Position numbers and translations under genes: made by a program. Below the pieces are notes generated by a model that saw only the letters and a program-made list of their open reading frames with translations, was not told the DNA's origin and did not search any database. Positions 15,769-25,257 of a stretch of DNA of 64,000 nucleotides are shown piece after piece. How positions within the stretch are numbered: the first letter of the stretch is position 1; each line of letters begins with the position of its first letter. The DNA is taken from contig CAWUXE010000006.1 of assembly GCA_963926475.1 (NCBI GenBank), forward strand, positions 1 to 64,000, in the 5' to 3' direction. The DNA is from UBA2040 sp002384725. GTDB lineage: Bacteria; Bacteroidota; Bacteroidia; Flavobacteriales_D; Crocinitomicaceae.

Positions 15769-16346
15769 TTATTAATCGAATTCTTCCGATTTTGCTTCAT
15801 CTGCGCCTCCACTCTTTTCGTTATCATTTGAAAGATTATTTTCGCATCTTTTTCAGGCAGTTTCCTTCCGAACCGAACTACTTTTCCTGCATAATCAAAT
15901 TCCAATCGCTCACCTCCTGATACCCATGGCGATTCTTCCCAAGCGGCTTGAATAGAATTTTCTTTTGGTTGATGCACGCGCATTTTGTCTATGTTCTCGT
16001 GAAAGTATTCTTTCGCTTTGCCGTAGCCCCGTATGGATCTTTTGATGGAAAGGCCCACTTCATTGATTTTCAACATTTCTTTCCCGTAAAGTAACCAGAG
16101 AAATGCCCGACCCACTCGTTGTGCATAATAGGTCCAAAAAACTAAGAATATTCCGATGATTAAATTTTCTTGCTGAGTTAGTTTCAAGGTGAAAAACGCC
16201 CAAATCATTGTGATTCCGATCACCAACCACATACCACACCAAGCACCCATCAGCATATTGACGATAGCCTTCTTTTTGGGATAAATAATAAAGGTGAATC
16301 TGTTTTTATCCTCGTGAAAACTTATTTGCTCGCCTATCCATTTCAT
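15765..16346 (-). CDS. Hypothetical membrane protein with two TM segments
   Basis: 193 residues. A soluble N-terminal strand pair, then two hydrophobic segments (about 28-53 and 60-78), then a soluble C-terminal region (about 95-193) of alternating strands and a terminal helix. The layout resembles bacterial PH-like or YcxB-type membrane proteins, but similarity is not strong enough to name it. The minus-strand -7 box TAATTTTG ends four bases before its ATG, suggesting a leaderless transcript. Confidence 0.7.
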   Translation of the reverse strand: MKWIGEQISFHEDKNRFTFIIYPKKKAIVNMLMGAWCGMWLVIGITMIWAFFTLKLTQQENLIIGIFLVFWTYYAQRVGRAFLWLLYGKEMLKINEVGLSIKRSIRGYGKAKEYFHENIDKMRVHQPKENSIQAAWEESPWVSGGERLEFDYAGKVVRFGRKLPEKDAKIIFQMITKRVEAQMKQNRKNSINN

Positions 16347-16350
16347 GTCG

Positions 16351-16358
16351 CAAAATTA
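16351..16358 (-). promoter_or_regulatory. Promoter -7 box of the membrane-protein gene
   Basis: Minus-strand TAATTTTG followed by C, an exact TAnnTTTGY match, four bases from the ATG at 16346. It lies just after the terminator of the upstream gene. Confidence 0.55.
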
Positions 16359-16370
16359 CAATTTTAAAGA

Positions 16371-16406
16371 CAAAAAAAGAACCGCAATATCAGATATCAC
16401 GGTTCT
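16371..16406 (-). terminator. Intrinsic terminator of the T9SS/Omp28 gene
   Basis: A stem of AGAACCG (16378-16384) with CGGTTCT (16400-16406), an AT-rich loop containing a small ATAT/ATAT pairing, and a minus-strand T7 run after it. Confidence 0.75.
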
Positions 16407-16428
16407 CTTTACATGTTTTAATGAATTC

Positions 16429-18441
16429 TTATTTAATCGCCAACTGACGTGTCAATCGTTCTCCATTTATTGTTACCTCAACCATATAGATTCCAGGTTT
16501 CAAATCTGACGTATTGTAATTGATCGAACTTGATCCATTCATAGAATCGTACGCTCTGCTTGCCAAAACTTTTCCAGCCATGTCGATTATTCGTATAGCA
16601 ACATCACTTTCGTTTTTCAAATTGAAAGTCAAAGCAACGTGTGTTGTTGCTGGATTTGGATATATTTTGAACGTAGCATCGATGTGATTGATTTCGGTTA
16701 AACTAAGACCACTTGTCGATGTTCCAACAACATATCCGTTAGAAACAGCCGTAGCAATTGAAGCCTGACCTGCATTATCAATTTGTCCATTTGGTGCAAC
16801 TAACATCACGATTATGTGAAGTGAGTCAGCATTCCAAGTTGAAGGTATCATGATTGTATGATTAACCGCATGCGTTGACATTGCTGGAATTGTCGCTGGG
16901 AAACTCCCTGCAAATCCACCAAATGAAGGCTCAATAGTTCTAGCTACGTGATCATAAACCATTTGAGAAGAAGGCACTGGACTTGGCAATAATTCGTATC
17001 CGCCCATTGGACCTTGGCCTCCACCAGCATAAGCGTTAGACTGCGCATAACCAGTTCCACCAGTAACACCATCTTCCGTTAAAACGAAAACAGCTTTGTA
17101 ACCATTCGTCGCGGCAACTTGGAAATCGAAATCACCTGAGATTTTAAGTTCGCCAGTGTTCGCATCGAAAAGTGCGCCTACTTGAATAAAAGCAGTAGGA
17201 GCCGTTTGTAATCTTGTAAGGAAAGGTGTTTGCATAGCCGAAGGATCAATTGCTGCTCCTACTCTATCCACTTTTGCACCGGGGTAACCTGAGAAATTCA
17301 TTCCTGTGTCATATGGATCTACTACCATTGGGTCGCCATTATGAACTGCAACTCCTGCCCAGAACGAACCGTAATCATTCGCAAAACGATCCATGAAAAC
17401 AGCACCTCTTGGACACCATTGACACCACGTTCCAGTTCCTTCCTCACCAACAACCACTTTACCAGCTGCAGGTACAATAGGATTAACTGTTAACTGAGAA
17501 ACATCATCCGAAGCAACATCATCCGTTCCTCCGTTCACATTTGAAATTGTTGCTACCGCTGAATTTGAACCTGCAACTAAAGTCAAATTTAAAAAGTTTA
17601 CGGTAGAATTTCCTAAAGAAGCAATATTCACTCCTGTTACGTTTTCTGTTAAAGTGGAACCGTTATATGTCAAGTTTACATCGAATGAAGTGATTGCTGT
17701 AGTTCCAGCGTTCACCATCACCAAAGATGGATTAGCTAATTGTCCAGCAATTCCACCGCCCATATTCAAAGTTGCAGCCGCAGCGTTCAAACTTGAAAGT
17801 GTATAAGTCGAATGATCGAAACTTACGTCATCTACCCAAAACTGAGAGTTTAAGATGGGATATAAATCCAAATAACGAACTGTATTTACTGCATTCAACC
17901 AATTTCCTTCTGAAACTCCATTGATTTTCACATTCCAAATTCCTGTGGTTAAATTACACTCTACTGCTAATGTAAACCAAGTCGCCTCAGGATACGTTGT
18001 TGTAAGAACATTTGCACCACCAGATTGAAAATTAAGACTTCCACCGTCCATATAAACGTCAAGCGCGTAAAGTCCTCCAATTGTGTTATTTCCCTGAAAA
18101 TTGAAGTAAGCTGTTTTTCCTGCATTCACATAAAAATCAGATGAATACGAAAAAACGCCAGATGAATACATAACACCAAAATCTAGCACTACATCTTGAG
18201 GTCCACCATTGGCAGAAGTCGACGAAAAGTAAATAGATTGTGTTCCGCTGCTTGCTTGATTGTTCGTAGTTTGAACATCTTCAGCTGTGCCTTCGCCTGT
18301 TGCACTCCATGTGCGCCACTCCGTAGATTGCGGTCCGATATACGATCCGAGTGCATAGCTCTCAAAATCATCGGTAAAAATTTGAGCACTCGCTGTACCC
18401 AAAAAAGAAACTGCCAAGACAACTAGAGTAATTTTTTTCAT
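16429..18441 (-). CDS. T9SS type A cargo with Omp28-like thioredoxin-fold domain
   Basis: 670 residues: signal peptide (1-19, cut after TASA), then a LamG/jelly-roll-like region with a predicted glycan-binding look (about 20-200), then an Omp28-related domain (about 320-560) containing GTWCQWCPRGAVFMDRF. Its CxxC sits near residue 337, as in thioredoxin-like Omp28 proteins. A C-terminal type A sorting domain follows (about 595-670, KIYPNPATTHVALTF ... LKPGIYMVEV). The protein is therefore predicted to be exported across the outer membrane by T9SS. Whether the CxxC is redox-active is unknown. Confidence 0.88.
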   Translation of the reverse strand: MKKITLVVLAVSFLGTASAQIFTDDFESYALGSYIGPQSTEWRTWSATGEGTAEDVQTTNNQASSGTQSIYFSSTSANGGPQDVVLDFGVMYSSGVFSYSSDFYVNAGKTAYFNFQGNNTIGGLYALDVYMDGGSLNFQSGGANVLTTTYPEATWFTLAVECNLTTGIWNVKINGVSEGNWLNAVNTVRYLDLYPILNSQFWVDDVSFDHSTYTLSSLNAAAATLNMGGGIAGQLANPSLVMVNAGTTAITSFDVNLTYNGSTLTENVTGVNIASLGNSTVNFLNLTLVAGSNSAVATISNVNGGTDDVASDDVSQLTVNPIVPAAGKVVVGEEGTGTWCQWCPRGAVFMDRFANDYGSFWAGVAVHNGDPMVVDPYDTGMNFSGYPGAKVDRVGAAIDPSAMQTPFLTRLQTAPTAFIQVGALFDANTGELKISGDFDFQVAATNGYKAVFVLTEDGVTGGTGYAQSNAYAGGGQGPMGGYELLPSPVPSSQMVYDHVARTIEPSFGGFAGSFPATIPAMSTHAVNHTIMIPSTWNADSLHIIVMLVAPNGQIDNAGQASIATAVSNGYVVGTSTSGLSLTEINHIDATFKIYPNPATTHVALTFNLKNESDVAIRIIDMAGKVLASRAYDSMNGSSSINYNTSDLKPGIYMVEVTINGERLTRQLAIK

Positions 18442-18465
18442 GAATTTTAGTTTAATTTAATTTTT

Positions 18466-18473
18466 TAAAGATA
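18466..18473 (-). promoter_or_regulatory. Promoter -7-like box (TAnnTTTA) of the Omp28 gene
   Basis: Minus-strand TATCTTTA, 24 bases before the ATG and directly after the M42 gene terminator. It is the same octamer as at 12836 and 34596. Confidence 0.35.
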
Positions 18474-18474
18474 A

Positions 18475-18508
18475 GAAAAAAAGCCTGTCACTAGTTGCAA
18501 CAGGCTTT
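18475..18508 (-). terminator. Intrinsic terminator of the M42 peptidase gene
   Basis: AAAGCCTGT (18480-18488) pairs with ACAGGCTTT (18500-18508); on the minus strand a T7 run follows. Confidence 0.85.
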
Positions 18509-18542
18509 CGTTTTAGAAAGTCTTTCTTGAATTGCTATCGCA

Positions 18543-19625
18543 CTATTTTGTGTGGTATTTAAAGCTTTGTCCATCCTTCAATGCGAGTAGATTCTCATAT
18601 ATCAAACGAATTGTGTTCTCTACGTCGTCTTTATGACAGCACTCAACGGTCGTATGCATATATCTCAAAGGCAAAGAAATTAATGCGGAAGGAACACCAT
18701 CGTTGGAGTAAGCAAAAGCATCTGTGTCTGTACCGGTAGAGCGAGATGCTGCAGCTCTTTGGAATGGAATCTTATTCTTCTCTGCGACTTGAATCAGTTG
18801 CTTCAACAAATTATTTTGAACTGCCGGTCCGTATGTTAAGACAGGTCCATCACCACCGGTGAAATCACCTTGCTCTATTTTGCTTACCATAGGTGTTTGT
18901 GTATCGTGACAAACATCTGTAATGATGGCTACATCCGGTTGTATTTTTTGAGCGATCATTTGTGCTCCTCGAAGTCCAATTTCTTCTTGCACCGCATTAA
19001 CGATGTACAATCCAAATGGCAATTTCTTTTTGTTTTCTTTCAATAAACGCGCTACTTCGGCAATCATGAATCCACCCATTCGGTTATCCAATGCACGACC
19101 AACGTATTTATTTTTGTTCAAAATCATGAATTCATCTTCGTAAGTAATCACACAACCGACATGAACGCCAAGTTTTTCAACCTCCTCTTTTGATGAGCAA
19201 CCACAATCCAAGAAAATATTCTTCGTACTTGGAGCGGGATCTTTTTCAGCACGCATGTGAATTGCTGGCCAACCGAATATTGCTTTTACGATTCCTTTAT
19301 CCGTATGAATATTCACCCTTTTTGAGGGAGCGATCATGTGATCAGAACCACCGTTTCTTCTCAAGTAAATAAATCCTTCTTTGTTGATATAGTGCACGAA
19401 CCAAGAAATTTCATCCGCATGTGCTTCTATAACGACTTTGTACTTTGCTTTTGGATTAATAACGCCAACAGCTGTTCCGTAATTATCGGTGAAATGATCA
19501 TCGATATAAGGTTTCATGTAGTCCAACCATACTTTCTGTCCTTCGGATTCGAAACCCGTTGGTGAAGCGTTGTTTAAATATTTTTCTAGAAATTTCTCTG
19601 ATTTGGCAGTGATGATTTTTTTCAT
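18543..19625 (-). CDS. M42 family metallopeptidase (aminopeptidase)
   Basis: A cytosolic dinuclear-metal aminopeptidase of the M42 tetrahedral (TET) group, formerly called CelM/endoglucanase, 360 residues. Landmarks: VIEAHADEISWFV (first metal His and nearby Asp), GRALDNRMGGF (bridging Asp), NAVQEEIGLRGAQ (catalytic Glu pair), ITDVCHDT (metal Asp) and PLRYMHTTVE (final His). Genome context gives no specific role. A -7 box TATTTTTG is 38 bases upstream on the minus strand. Confidence 0.93.
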   Translation of the reverse strand: MKKIITAKSEKFLEKYLNNASPTGFESEGQKVWLDYMKPYIDDHFTDNYGTAVGVINPKAKYKVVIEAHADEISWFVHYINKEGFIYLRRNGGSDHMIAPSKRVNIHTDKGIVKAIFGWPAIHMRAEKDPAPSTKNIFLDCGCSSKEEVEKLGVHVGCVITYEDEFMILNKNKYVGRALDNRMGGFMIAEVARLLKENKKKLPFGLYIVNAVQEEIGLRGAQMIAQKIQPDVAIITDVCHDTQTPMVSKIEQGDFTGGDGPVLTYGPAVQNNLLKQLIQVAEKNKIPFQRAAASRSTGTDTDAFAYSNDGVPSALISLPLRYMHTTVECCHKDDVENTIRLIYENLLALKDGQSFKYHTK

Positions 19626-19663
19626 CGATATGATTTTGAATTTTTAGTTGAAATTTGTTTTCT

Positions 19664-19671
19664 CAAAAATA
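19664..19671 (-). promoter_or_regulatory. Promoter -7 box of the M42 gene
   Basis: Minus-strand TATTTTTG, exact consensus, giving a leader of about 30 bases. No TTG -33 was found. Confidence 0.45.
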
Positions 19672-19691
19672 AGGATATTAAATGGTTGTGC

Positions 19692-19724
19692 ATATTAAAC
19701 ATAACACAACGATGCGTTTAATAT
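19692..19724. repeat. Inverted repeat with 9-bp perfect arms
   Basis: ATATTAAAC (19692-19700) and GTTTAATAT (19716-19724) are separated by 15 bases, between the glycosyltransferase-like gene end and the M42 promoter. It could be a weak hairpin after the upstream gene or an operator for M42. Confidence 0.4.
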
Positions 19725-19769
19725 AGTATTGAATTTTCAGCATGTCTGGCTATTATCTTCAATCCAAGT

Positions 19770-21443
19770 CTATTTTTTTTGATAAACAAATATCTCAAAC
19801 TGTTTAAGGAGGACAGGATATGTCTCATTCGGGTTCCAAAAATAACATCTCAATGGTGTTGTAATTTTTTGATTTATCTCAAAACTATATTGTAGTTCAC
19901 GCTCAGCATTATAAACATCTCCCATAAGATAATGTACTTGATAAAACGAACCCGTTGAATCAGACAAAACTAATTGAGTTTCCGTTTTTTTATTCTCTCC
20001 AGAAAGCAAACAGTTTATCACCACTTTTGTGTTTTTAGGAAGAATACCGATTTCAATCGCTTTTGAAAAAGGATTGTTTTTATTCAGTATCGCTTCAGAA
20101 TGGTCAGAATTGCTCGATGACTTTTTCCATTCATTTGAAACGATTACTCGAGGTGGATCTTTCTTTAGTTTTAGAAAATGACTCCAATACGCTTTACCAT
20201 TCGATGTATTTCTAAACAAAATGCCTTCATGAAATTGATAGGTTTGCATACAATTTACGGCCACAAATGGAAGCGCTAACAAGAAATAGGCTTTCGTTTT
20301 TAACGTATTCAGGAAGCCTATAAAACCAAGAAGTATGATTGGGTAAAAATCAATCATTGGTCGCTGTCCGAAGGCTAATCCAAAGGTCCAGATCCACCAA
20401 CATGAAAAAATGTAAGTAATACCTAGAATTGAAATAAAGAAGATATATCCCCTGATTTTCTGAGTCCGATAAAAATACAATCCTGCTAAAATAAGCATCA
20501 CCGAAATGACTGGTGACCATAGTAACCAGCCCTTTTCGTAAGAAAACAAGAAATCAAAAAGATGGGGTTGTAAGAAATTGAAACCTTCTTCTCCATAGGA
20601 ATATACGAGCCAATTCCCTGTTTGTATTTTCCAAAGTAAAGGAGCCGAAAATAAAATGAAAGAAGCAATTGCTAAATAAATCCATCGGTATTTTACGAAC
20701 CATGTTTTAGGATTTACCAGTTTCAAAATGGACTTCCATTCTAGTAATAAGGGAACAATGAAAAGCATCATTAGATTTGTTGGTCGCACAATGAGTAGAA
20801 TGGCCAACACACCCATAAAAATACCGACATATCGGAAGGACCGACTTAGTTGATAATTTACCAAACACCAAATTAGAGCGGAACAACCGAAAAAGCCAAA
20901 TAGATGAGTTACGGTGAAATCGTAGACAACATAATACATTAAGTTCGTCGCGAAAGTGATGGCAATAAGGCCAGTTATAATTGCCCGTGGCTTGAATTTT
21001 AAATTGTTAAATGCATCACCTAGAAGTAAAAATGCTCCAAACAAATAAAACCAATGCGCAACCGATACTCCCCATTGAAATAATATGGAATACCCATCAA
21101 CGGGAAGTCCAAAAATGGCAGACAAAAGCGATGCAAATGCAAAAAAAGGAAGGTAAAAAAGAGCAACTCCTGGAAAGTATTTATTCACTGCAGTTCCATT
21201 CGGCTGCTTTTCCAGGAATAATTTGGCATGTGACCCATCCTGAGGATAGTATTTTACCTCTGCTTCATCCACAAACGAAAAAGTGAAGTCATTGTAGATG
21301 AACATAGCAGGCAAGTATGCATAATATCCTTTTCCATCACTGTTTATAGATCGCGAATAGGGGTTGTCAAAATTTAGTTGACTAACAGAAATAGACACCA
21401 CAATGGCGACAATCAGTAAATAGAAAAAATGGATTTTTTTCAT
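19770..21443 (-). CDS. Polytopic membrane protein, GT-C glycosyltransferase-like
   Basis: 557 residues with about 10-12 hydrophobic segments over the first ~420 residues and a soluble, probably periplasmic beta-rich C-terminal domain (about 425-557). The first loop after TM1 has NSDGKGYYAYLPA with an acidic residue, as in lipid-phosphosugar-dependent GT-C enzymes (PMT/ArnT-like); RPTNLMML and a WIWTFG-AFGQRPMIDFYP loop also recur in such Bacteroidota proteins. The family is probable, the donor and acceptor unknown. It follows the large T9SS gene by 87 bases on the same strand. Confidence 0.7.
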   Translation of the reverse strand: MKKIHFFYLLIVAIVVSISVSQLNFDNPYSRSINSDGKGYYAYLPAMFIYNDFTFSFVDEAEVKYYPQDGSHAKLFLEKQPNGTAVNKYFPGVALFYLPFFAFASLLSAIFGLPVDGYSILFQWGVSVAHWFYLFGAFLLLGDAFNNLKFKPRAIITGLIAITFATNLMYYVVYDFTVTHLFGFFGCSALIWCLVNYQLSRSFRYVGIFMGVLAILLIVRPTNLMMLFIVPLLLEWKSILKLVNPKTWFVKYRWIYLAIASFILFSAPLLWKIQTGNWLVYSYGEEGFNFLQPHLFDFLFSYEKGWLLWSPVISVMLILAGLYFYRTQKIRGYIFFISILGITYIFSCWWIWTFGLAFGQRPMIDFYPIILLGFIGFLNTLKTKAYFLLALPFVAVNCMQTYQFHEGILFRNTSNGKAYWSHFLKLKKDPPRVIVSNEWKKSSSNSDHSEAILNKNNPFSKAIEIGILPKNTKVVINCLLSGENKKTETQLVLSDSTGSFYQVHYLMGDVYNAERELQYSFEINQKITTPLRCYFWNPNETYPVLLKQFEIFVYQKK

Positions 21444-21530
21444 GCGTAGGAAATCAATTTGTGATAATTCACCTTGAAATTTTTGAGATTGACTTGATAA
21501 TGATTTCTAGATTCATTAATTCAGCATTAA

Positions 21531-24500
21531 TTACCTTAACAAAGTCACGTTCCCTTTCTGAATCTTCTCTTGTCCATCGACACAAACCGCGCGATAATAG
21601 TAATCGTAGACATCTGGATCCATTAATTTCCCTCTGAAAGTTCCATCCCAACCTTTACTCATATCTGTTGTTTCAAATACCATTTCGCCCCAACGATTAA
21701 AGACTCTGAAAAGAACTTCGGAGACCACTGCACTCCGCACATAAAGAATATCGTTTTCACCATCTTCATCAGGAGAAAAGGCATTCGGGACAAAAACGAA
21801 CGGTTCATCGCAAATAAATTCGTAGTTGAACAACTTCTGTGATTTTGAGACCGAACAAACGCCATCAGAAATAACTAATGTAATCTCCTTATAATCATTT
21901 ACTTGAGTTTGAGTGACCCGTGTATTTGGTGAAGTCACATCTCCAGCTGGAAGCCATTGATAACTGATCATACCAGCCGGATTCCCGGTTAATGTCACAA
22001 ACGCTCCTTGAGGAACAGTATCATTGGGATCTACTGTGATACTAACTGTCAAAGGATCGATATAATGCACATCAATCAAGACAGAATCATTCACAATGCA
22101 GCCCAATGTAGAAACAGACTCTAGATACAAATATTGAGTTGATGGCGCATTAACCGTTACTGATGTTCCCGTATTTGAGCCCAAAATTATCGTGGTTGGC
22201 GTCCAGGTATGTGTAAAATTGACCTGGGGAGTTTGGTTGACTACTGTTATCACCGGTAAGGGATTTCCCAAACAATATGGAATCTGATCAACCAGACTTA
22301 AACTTTGATCAACAATAGCAATTTGAACACTATCTATTTTACTGCAATTTTCATTTCCTGCAAGTATATAATATGTTGCTAAACCAACAGATGAAACCAA
22401 AATCGTAGAATCGAGTGGGAAATCATTTAGGGTGTCTGTAAAATTGATGTTTGTCGACCACACGAAGTAATCAGCACCACCATTGGAATTTGCCCAAATA
22501 TCAAAGTTCTGTACAGAACACAAAGCAGTGTCATTTGATGTGGTGAGAATAATCTCCGGTTCAACAAACACCTGAATTTCTGAAGTGTCTGATAAATTAC
22601 AAATCGAATCTTGGATAATTAATTTGACTGTATACGTTCCTGGACTGGGAAATGTCAGTGTTGGCTCAAAAATGGTTGACGTATCACCATTGGGCAAAAT
22701 CCAATAAAATGAATCTGAGCTTGGGGAATTATTCGTTAGCGTTATTGCTTCCCCAATGCAAATAGCAGTATCCGAAATACTAAAGTTGGCTTCAGGTGTT
22801 AACTGAAAATCGAATTTAAAAATGAGGTTATTGCAATTGGAACTTAAGTTTTGTGAAGACCATGCATTCGGTGTAGTTTGAAAATCGCTAAACCCACCAC
22901 AGCCGCCACAAACACTTTGGTACACTATTCCATTTCTATCGAAACGAGATGTCCCACCATCCACATGCTCACTGGCTTGATTTCCACCAATATAGGAACC
23001 ATAGACAATCGTATCGAACAATCGATCAATAACGAAAAGATAAAAATCGAACCCGTTGGGCGGTGTTGAAATCAAGGCATCAGAAGTAACGGGCATTCCA
23101 CCTAGTGGTGTTGATTGAAGCAGATTTGCGCCCCAGCCCGAAACATACACATTACCGCAAACATCAACCAAAAAAGCAGATGGGGAAATATTGATACCAC
23201 TATTTCCATTTCCAAATACTGTTGAATTCAGCGATGTACTTAGATCGGAGGACAATTTAATTATATATTGACTACTTCCAGGGTTGGAATACAAGGCATT
23301 TTGAACAGGAAAACTTCCTCCAACTGATTGACCGACCAAAAATATTTGGTTGTTTCGATCCACTTCAACGAAGAAAGCTTGATCATAATTTGCTGTTCCT
23401 ATATATGAAGCCCCAAAAAAAGTTTGTGCATCCGTAGAAATCTTTGCAACGAATCCGTCCGCTGAACCTCCGTTATAGGTCGACTGCCAACCTGTAGTAT
23501 TAGGTAAATTCGTCGAGATAGTTCCTCCGGCAAAGACCACATTTTGGGCAGAATCTACTTTTACCGAATAACACGCATCATTGCTGGAACCGCCATAGTA
23601 CGACGACCAAAGCAACGAAGAAAGTGATGAATTAAATTTAAAAATCACACCATCTTGATTACCACCGTTTGTGTTTTGAAATGCATTTTGCATCGGAAAA
23701 TCTACGGAGTAAGTGCATGAAGCAATTATACAATTGCCAACCGAATCGAGCATTACCTCACCTCGAAACTGATCGCCATAGTTGGCAGTCAATCCAGTGT
23801 AAGCAACTAAATTACTATACGGTAAAGATGCTGGATTATAATTCACACCATCATTCGCCGTTCCACCAATAAAAGTAGAGGCCAACAAACTGTTTCCATC
23901 CGGAGATAATTTTGCTACGTAAATGTCCGTCCCTTGTCCAGTAAAATAAACTCCATTCTGGAAAAAATTCGTTCCGGCAACTCCTCCATTGTGTAAAGAT
24001 TGATATCCCGATTGAATCGGAAAATCGATACTTGAAGTTGCGCCGTAACAAAACAGATTATCATTCGCATCGGCAATTAAACTATGTACCGTTTCCGTTC
24101 CCTGGGTATTATCTCCTCCTCCGAGAAAAGTGGTCCATAGCATAGTCGTTCCATCAGCAGAATATTTAGAAATAAACACATCAGTGATTCCATAAGTTGC
24201 ACCATTTGAAACCGTGAAATTTGAATTAATATCGTAAGCCAAACTATCAGGAGTCGGATACAAATTTCCGTAAATTGTCCCTCCCGAAAAAGCGGAACCA
24301 TCACTTGCATATGTAGCCGTCATTCCGAAATTATCGGTCACTGAACCAGCATAAGTTGCGAAGATCAATATAGGATCAATGATCAATTCAATACTTTTGT
24401 CATAATCTCCCAATTTGAATGAAACAACCTGGTTAGTAATCACAAACTCACACCCTATTTCAATTATTCTTCCGTTCTTGATTTGATAGACATATGGCTT

Positions 24501-25106
24501 ATTTTCAATGATTTGACCTAGACTGGTTTGGATTAACAAATCCCCTTTTTTATCGATAGACAGTTTCTCGTGTCCAGCATATTCTATTCGAATAATTGAT
24601 GGATCGACCTGTTTTTGAACGTGAAACTCATACTTGATTTCCAGTTCATTTTCAATTAATTTCATGTGAATCCCTTCATAGAAATCTTTTAGAACTACTT
24701 CGGAATAGCCTTTCACATCGCTCACCCATTTCGCTTTATCGTTGCCTAAAAAATAATTGTAATTCGACTTAGTCGGGATGGATTTTTCAATTTCCGTAAC
24801 CGTATTTGCCCCAACAAAATTACAATGCAAAACCGTTTGTTTGAGCTCTGGTTCTTTGGTGAATTTATAATTCACATGCGCCTCTTCCATGTCCGAATAA
24901 TCCTGAATATGAAAGACAAATTTCTTTTGTTGAATCCACAAGTTTCCACCAGTGAACTTACTTTGGAAAAGAACGTCTTTGTGCCATTGACCTTTGTTTT
25001 CTATCATGGAGTGATGCATCGAATGTGCATGTTCAATTTCTTGAGCAGTTGATAGATTAAAGACAACAGTGAATGAAACCAAAAAGAAAAAAATTATTCT
25101 TGTCAT
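21531..25106 (-). CDS. Large T9SS type B cargo: DUF7948-like domain, SBBP-type propeller, PKD domain
   Basis: A 1191-residue secreted protein. Signal peptide (1-21), then an N-terminal ENKGQWHKDVLFQSKF region typical of DUF7948-like Bacteroidota proteins (about 30-255). A repeated beta-propeller region follows (about 260-760), with units of the form DSVGNCIIASCTYSVDFPMQNAFQ and KFNSSLSSLLWSSYYGG (SBBP-type). Then come a PKD-like domain (about 775-860), further Ig-like beta domains, and a type B sorting domain (last ~90 residues, FVPNAFSPDEDGENDI, FNRWGEMVF, ending VTLLR). Likely a surface-attached protein; specific function is unknown. No exact -7 box; TATATTCG lies 10 bases before the ATG. 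Confidence 0.88.
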   Translation of the reverse strand: MTRIIFFFLVSFTVVFNLSTAQEIEHAHSMHHSMIENKGQWHKDVLFQSKFTGGNLWIQQKKFVFHIQDYSDMEEAHVNYKFTKEPELKQTVLHCNFVGANTVTEIEKSIPTKSNYNYFLGNDKAKWVSDVKGYSEVVLKDFYEGIHMKLIENELEIKYEFHVQKQVDPSIIRIEYAGHEKLSIDKKGDLLIQTSLGQIIENKPYVYQIKNGRIIEIGCEFVITNQVVSFKLGDYDKSIELIIDPILIFATYAGSVTDNFGMTATYASDGSAFSGGTIYGNLYPTPDSLAYDINSNFTVSNGATYGITDVFISKYSADGTTMLWTTFLGGGDNTQGTETVHSLIADANDNLFCYGATSSIDFPIQSGYQSLHNGGVAGTNFFQNGVYFTGQGTDIYVAKLSPDGNSLLASTFIGGTANDGVNYNPASLPYSNLVAYTGLTANYGDQFRGEVMLDSVGNCIIASCTYSVDFPMQNAFQNTNGGNQDGVIFKFNSSLSSLLWSSYYGGSSNDACYSVKVDSAQNVVFAGGTISTNLPNTTGWQSTYNGGSADGFVAKISTDAQTFFGASYIGTANYDQAFFVEVDRNNQIFLVGQSVGGSFPVQNALYSNPGSSQYIIKLSSDLSTSLNSTVFGNGNSGINISPSAFLVDVCGNVYVSGWGANLLQSTPLGGMPVTSDALISTPPNGFDFYLFVIDRLFDTIVYGSYIGGNQASEHVDGGTSRFDRNGIVYQSVCGGCGGFSDFQTTPNAWSSQNLSSNCNNLIFKFDFQLTPEANFSISDTAICIGEAITLTNNSPSSDSFYWILPNGDTSTIFEPTLTFPSPGTYTVKLIIQDSICNLSDTSEIQVFVEPEIILTTSNDTALCSVQNFDIWANSNGGADYFVWSTNINFTDTLNDFPLDSTILVSSVGLATYYILAGNENCSKIDSVQIAIVDQSLSLVDQIPYCLGNPLPVITVVNQTPQVNFTHTWTPTTIILGSNTGTSVTVNAPSTQYLYLESVSTLGCIVNDSVLIDVHYIDPLTVSITVDPNDTVPQGAFVTLTGNPAGMISYQWLPAGDVTSPNTRVTQTQVNDYKEITLVISDGVCSVSKSQKLFNYEFICDEPFVFVPNAFSPDEDGENDILYVRSAVVSEVLFRVFNRWGEMVFETTDMSKGWDGTFRGKLMDPDVYDYYYRAVCVDGQEKIQKGNVTLLR

Positions 25107-25257
25107 ATCTAGAAATCGAATATAAGGATACTCATAGAAAGGACGAAATATAAATTAGCTTCGTTGTCATCAATCTTTGATTTCTTTAACGAAAATAGAT
25201 GCTTCACTTTATTTCGGAGCAATAAAACCACTAAATTCGCAACAGTTGAAAACAGTT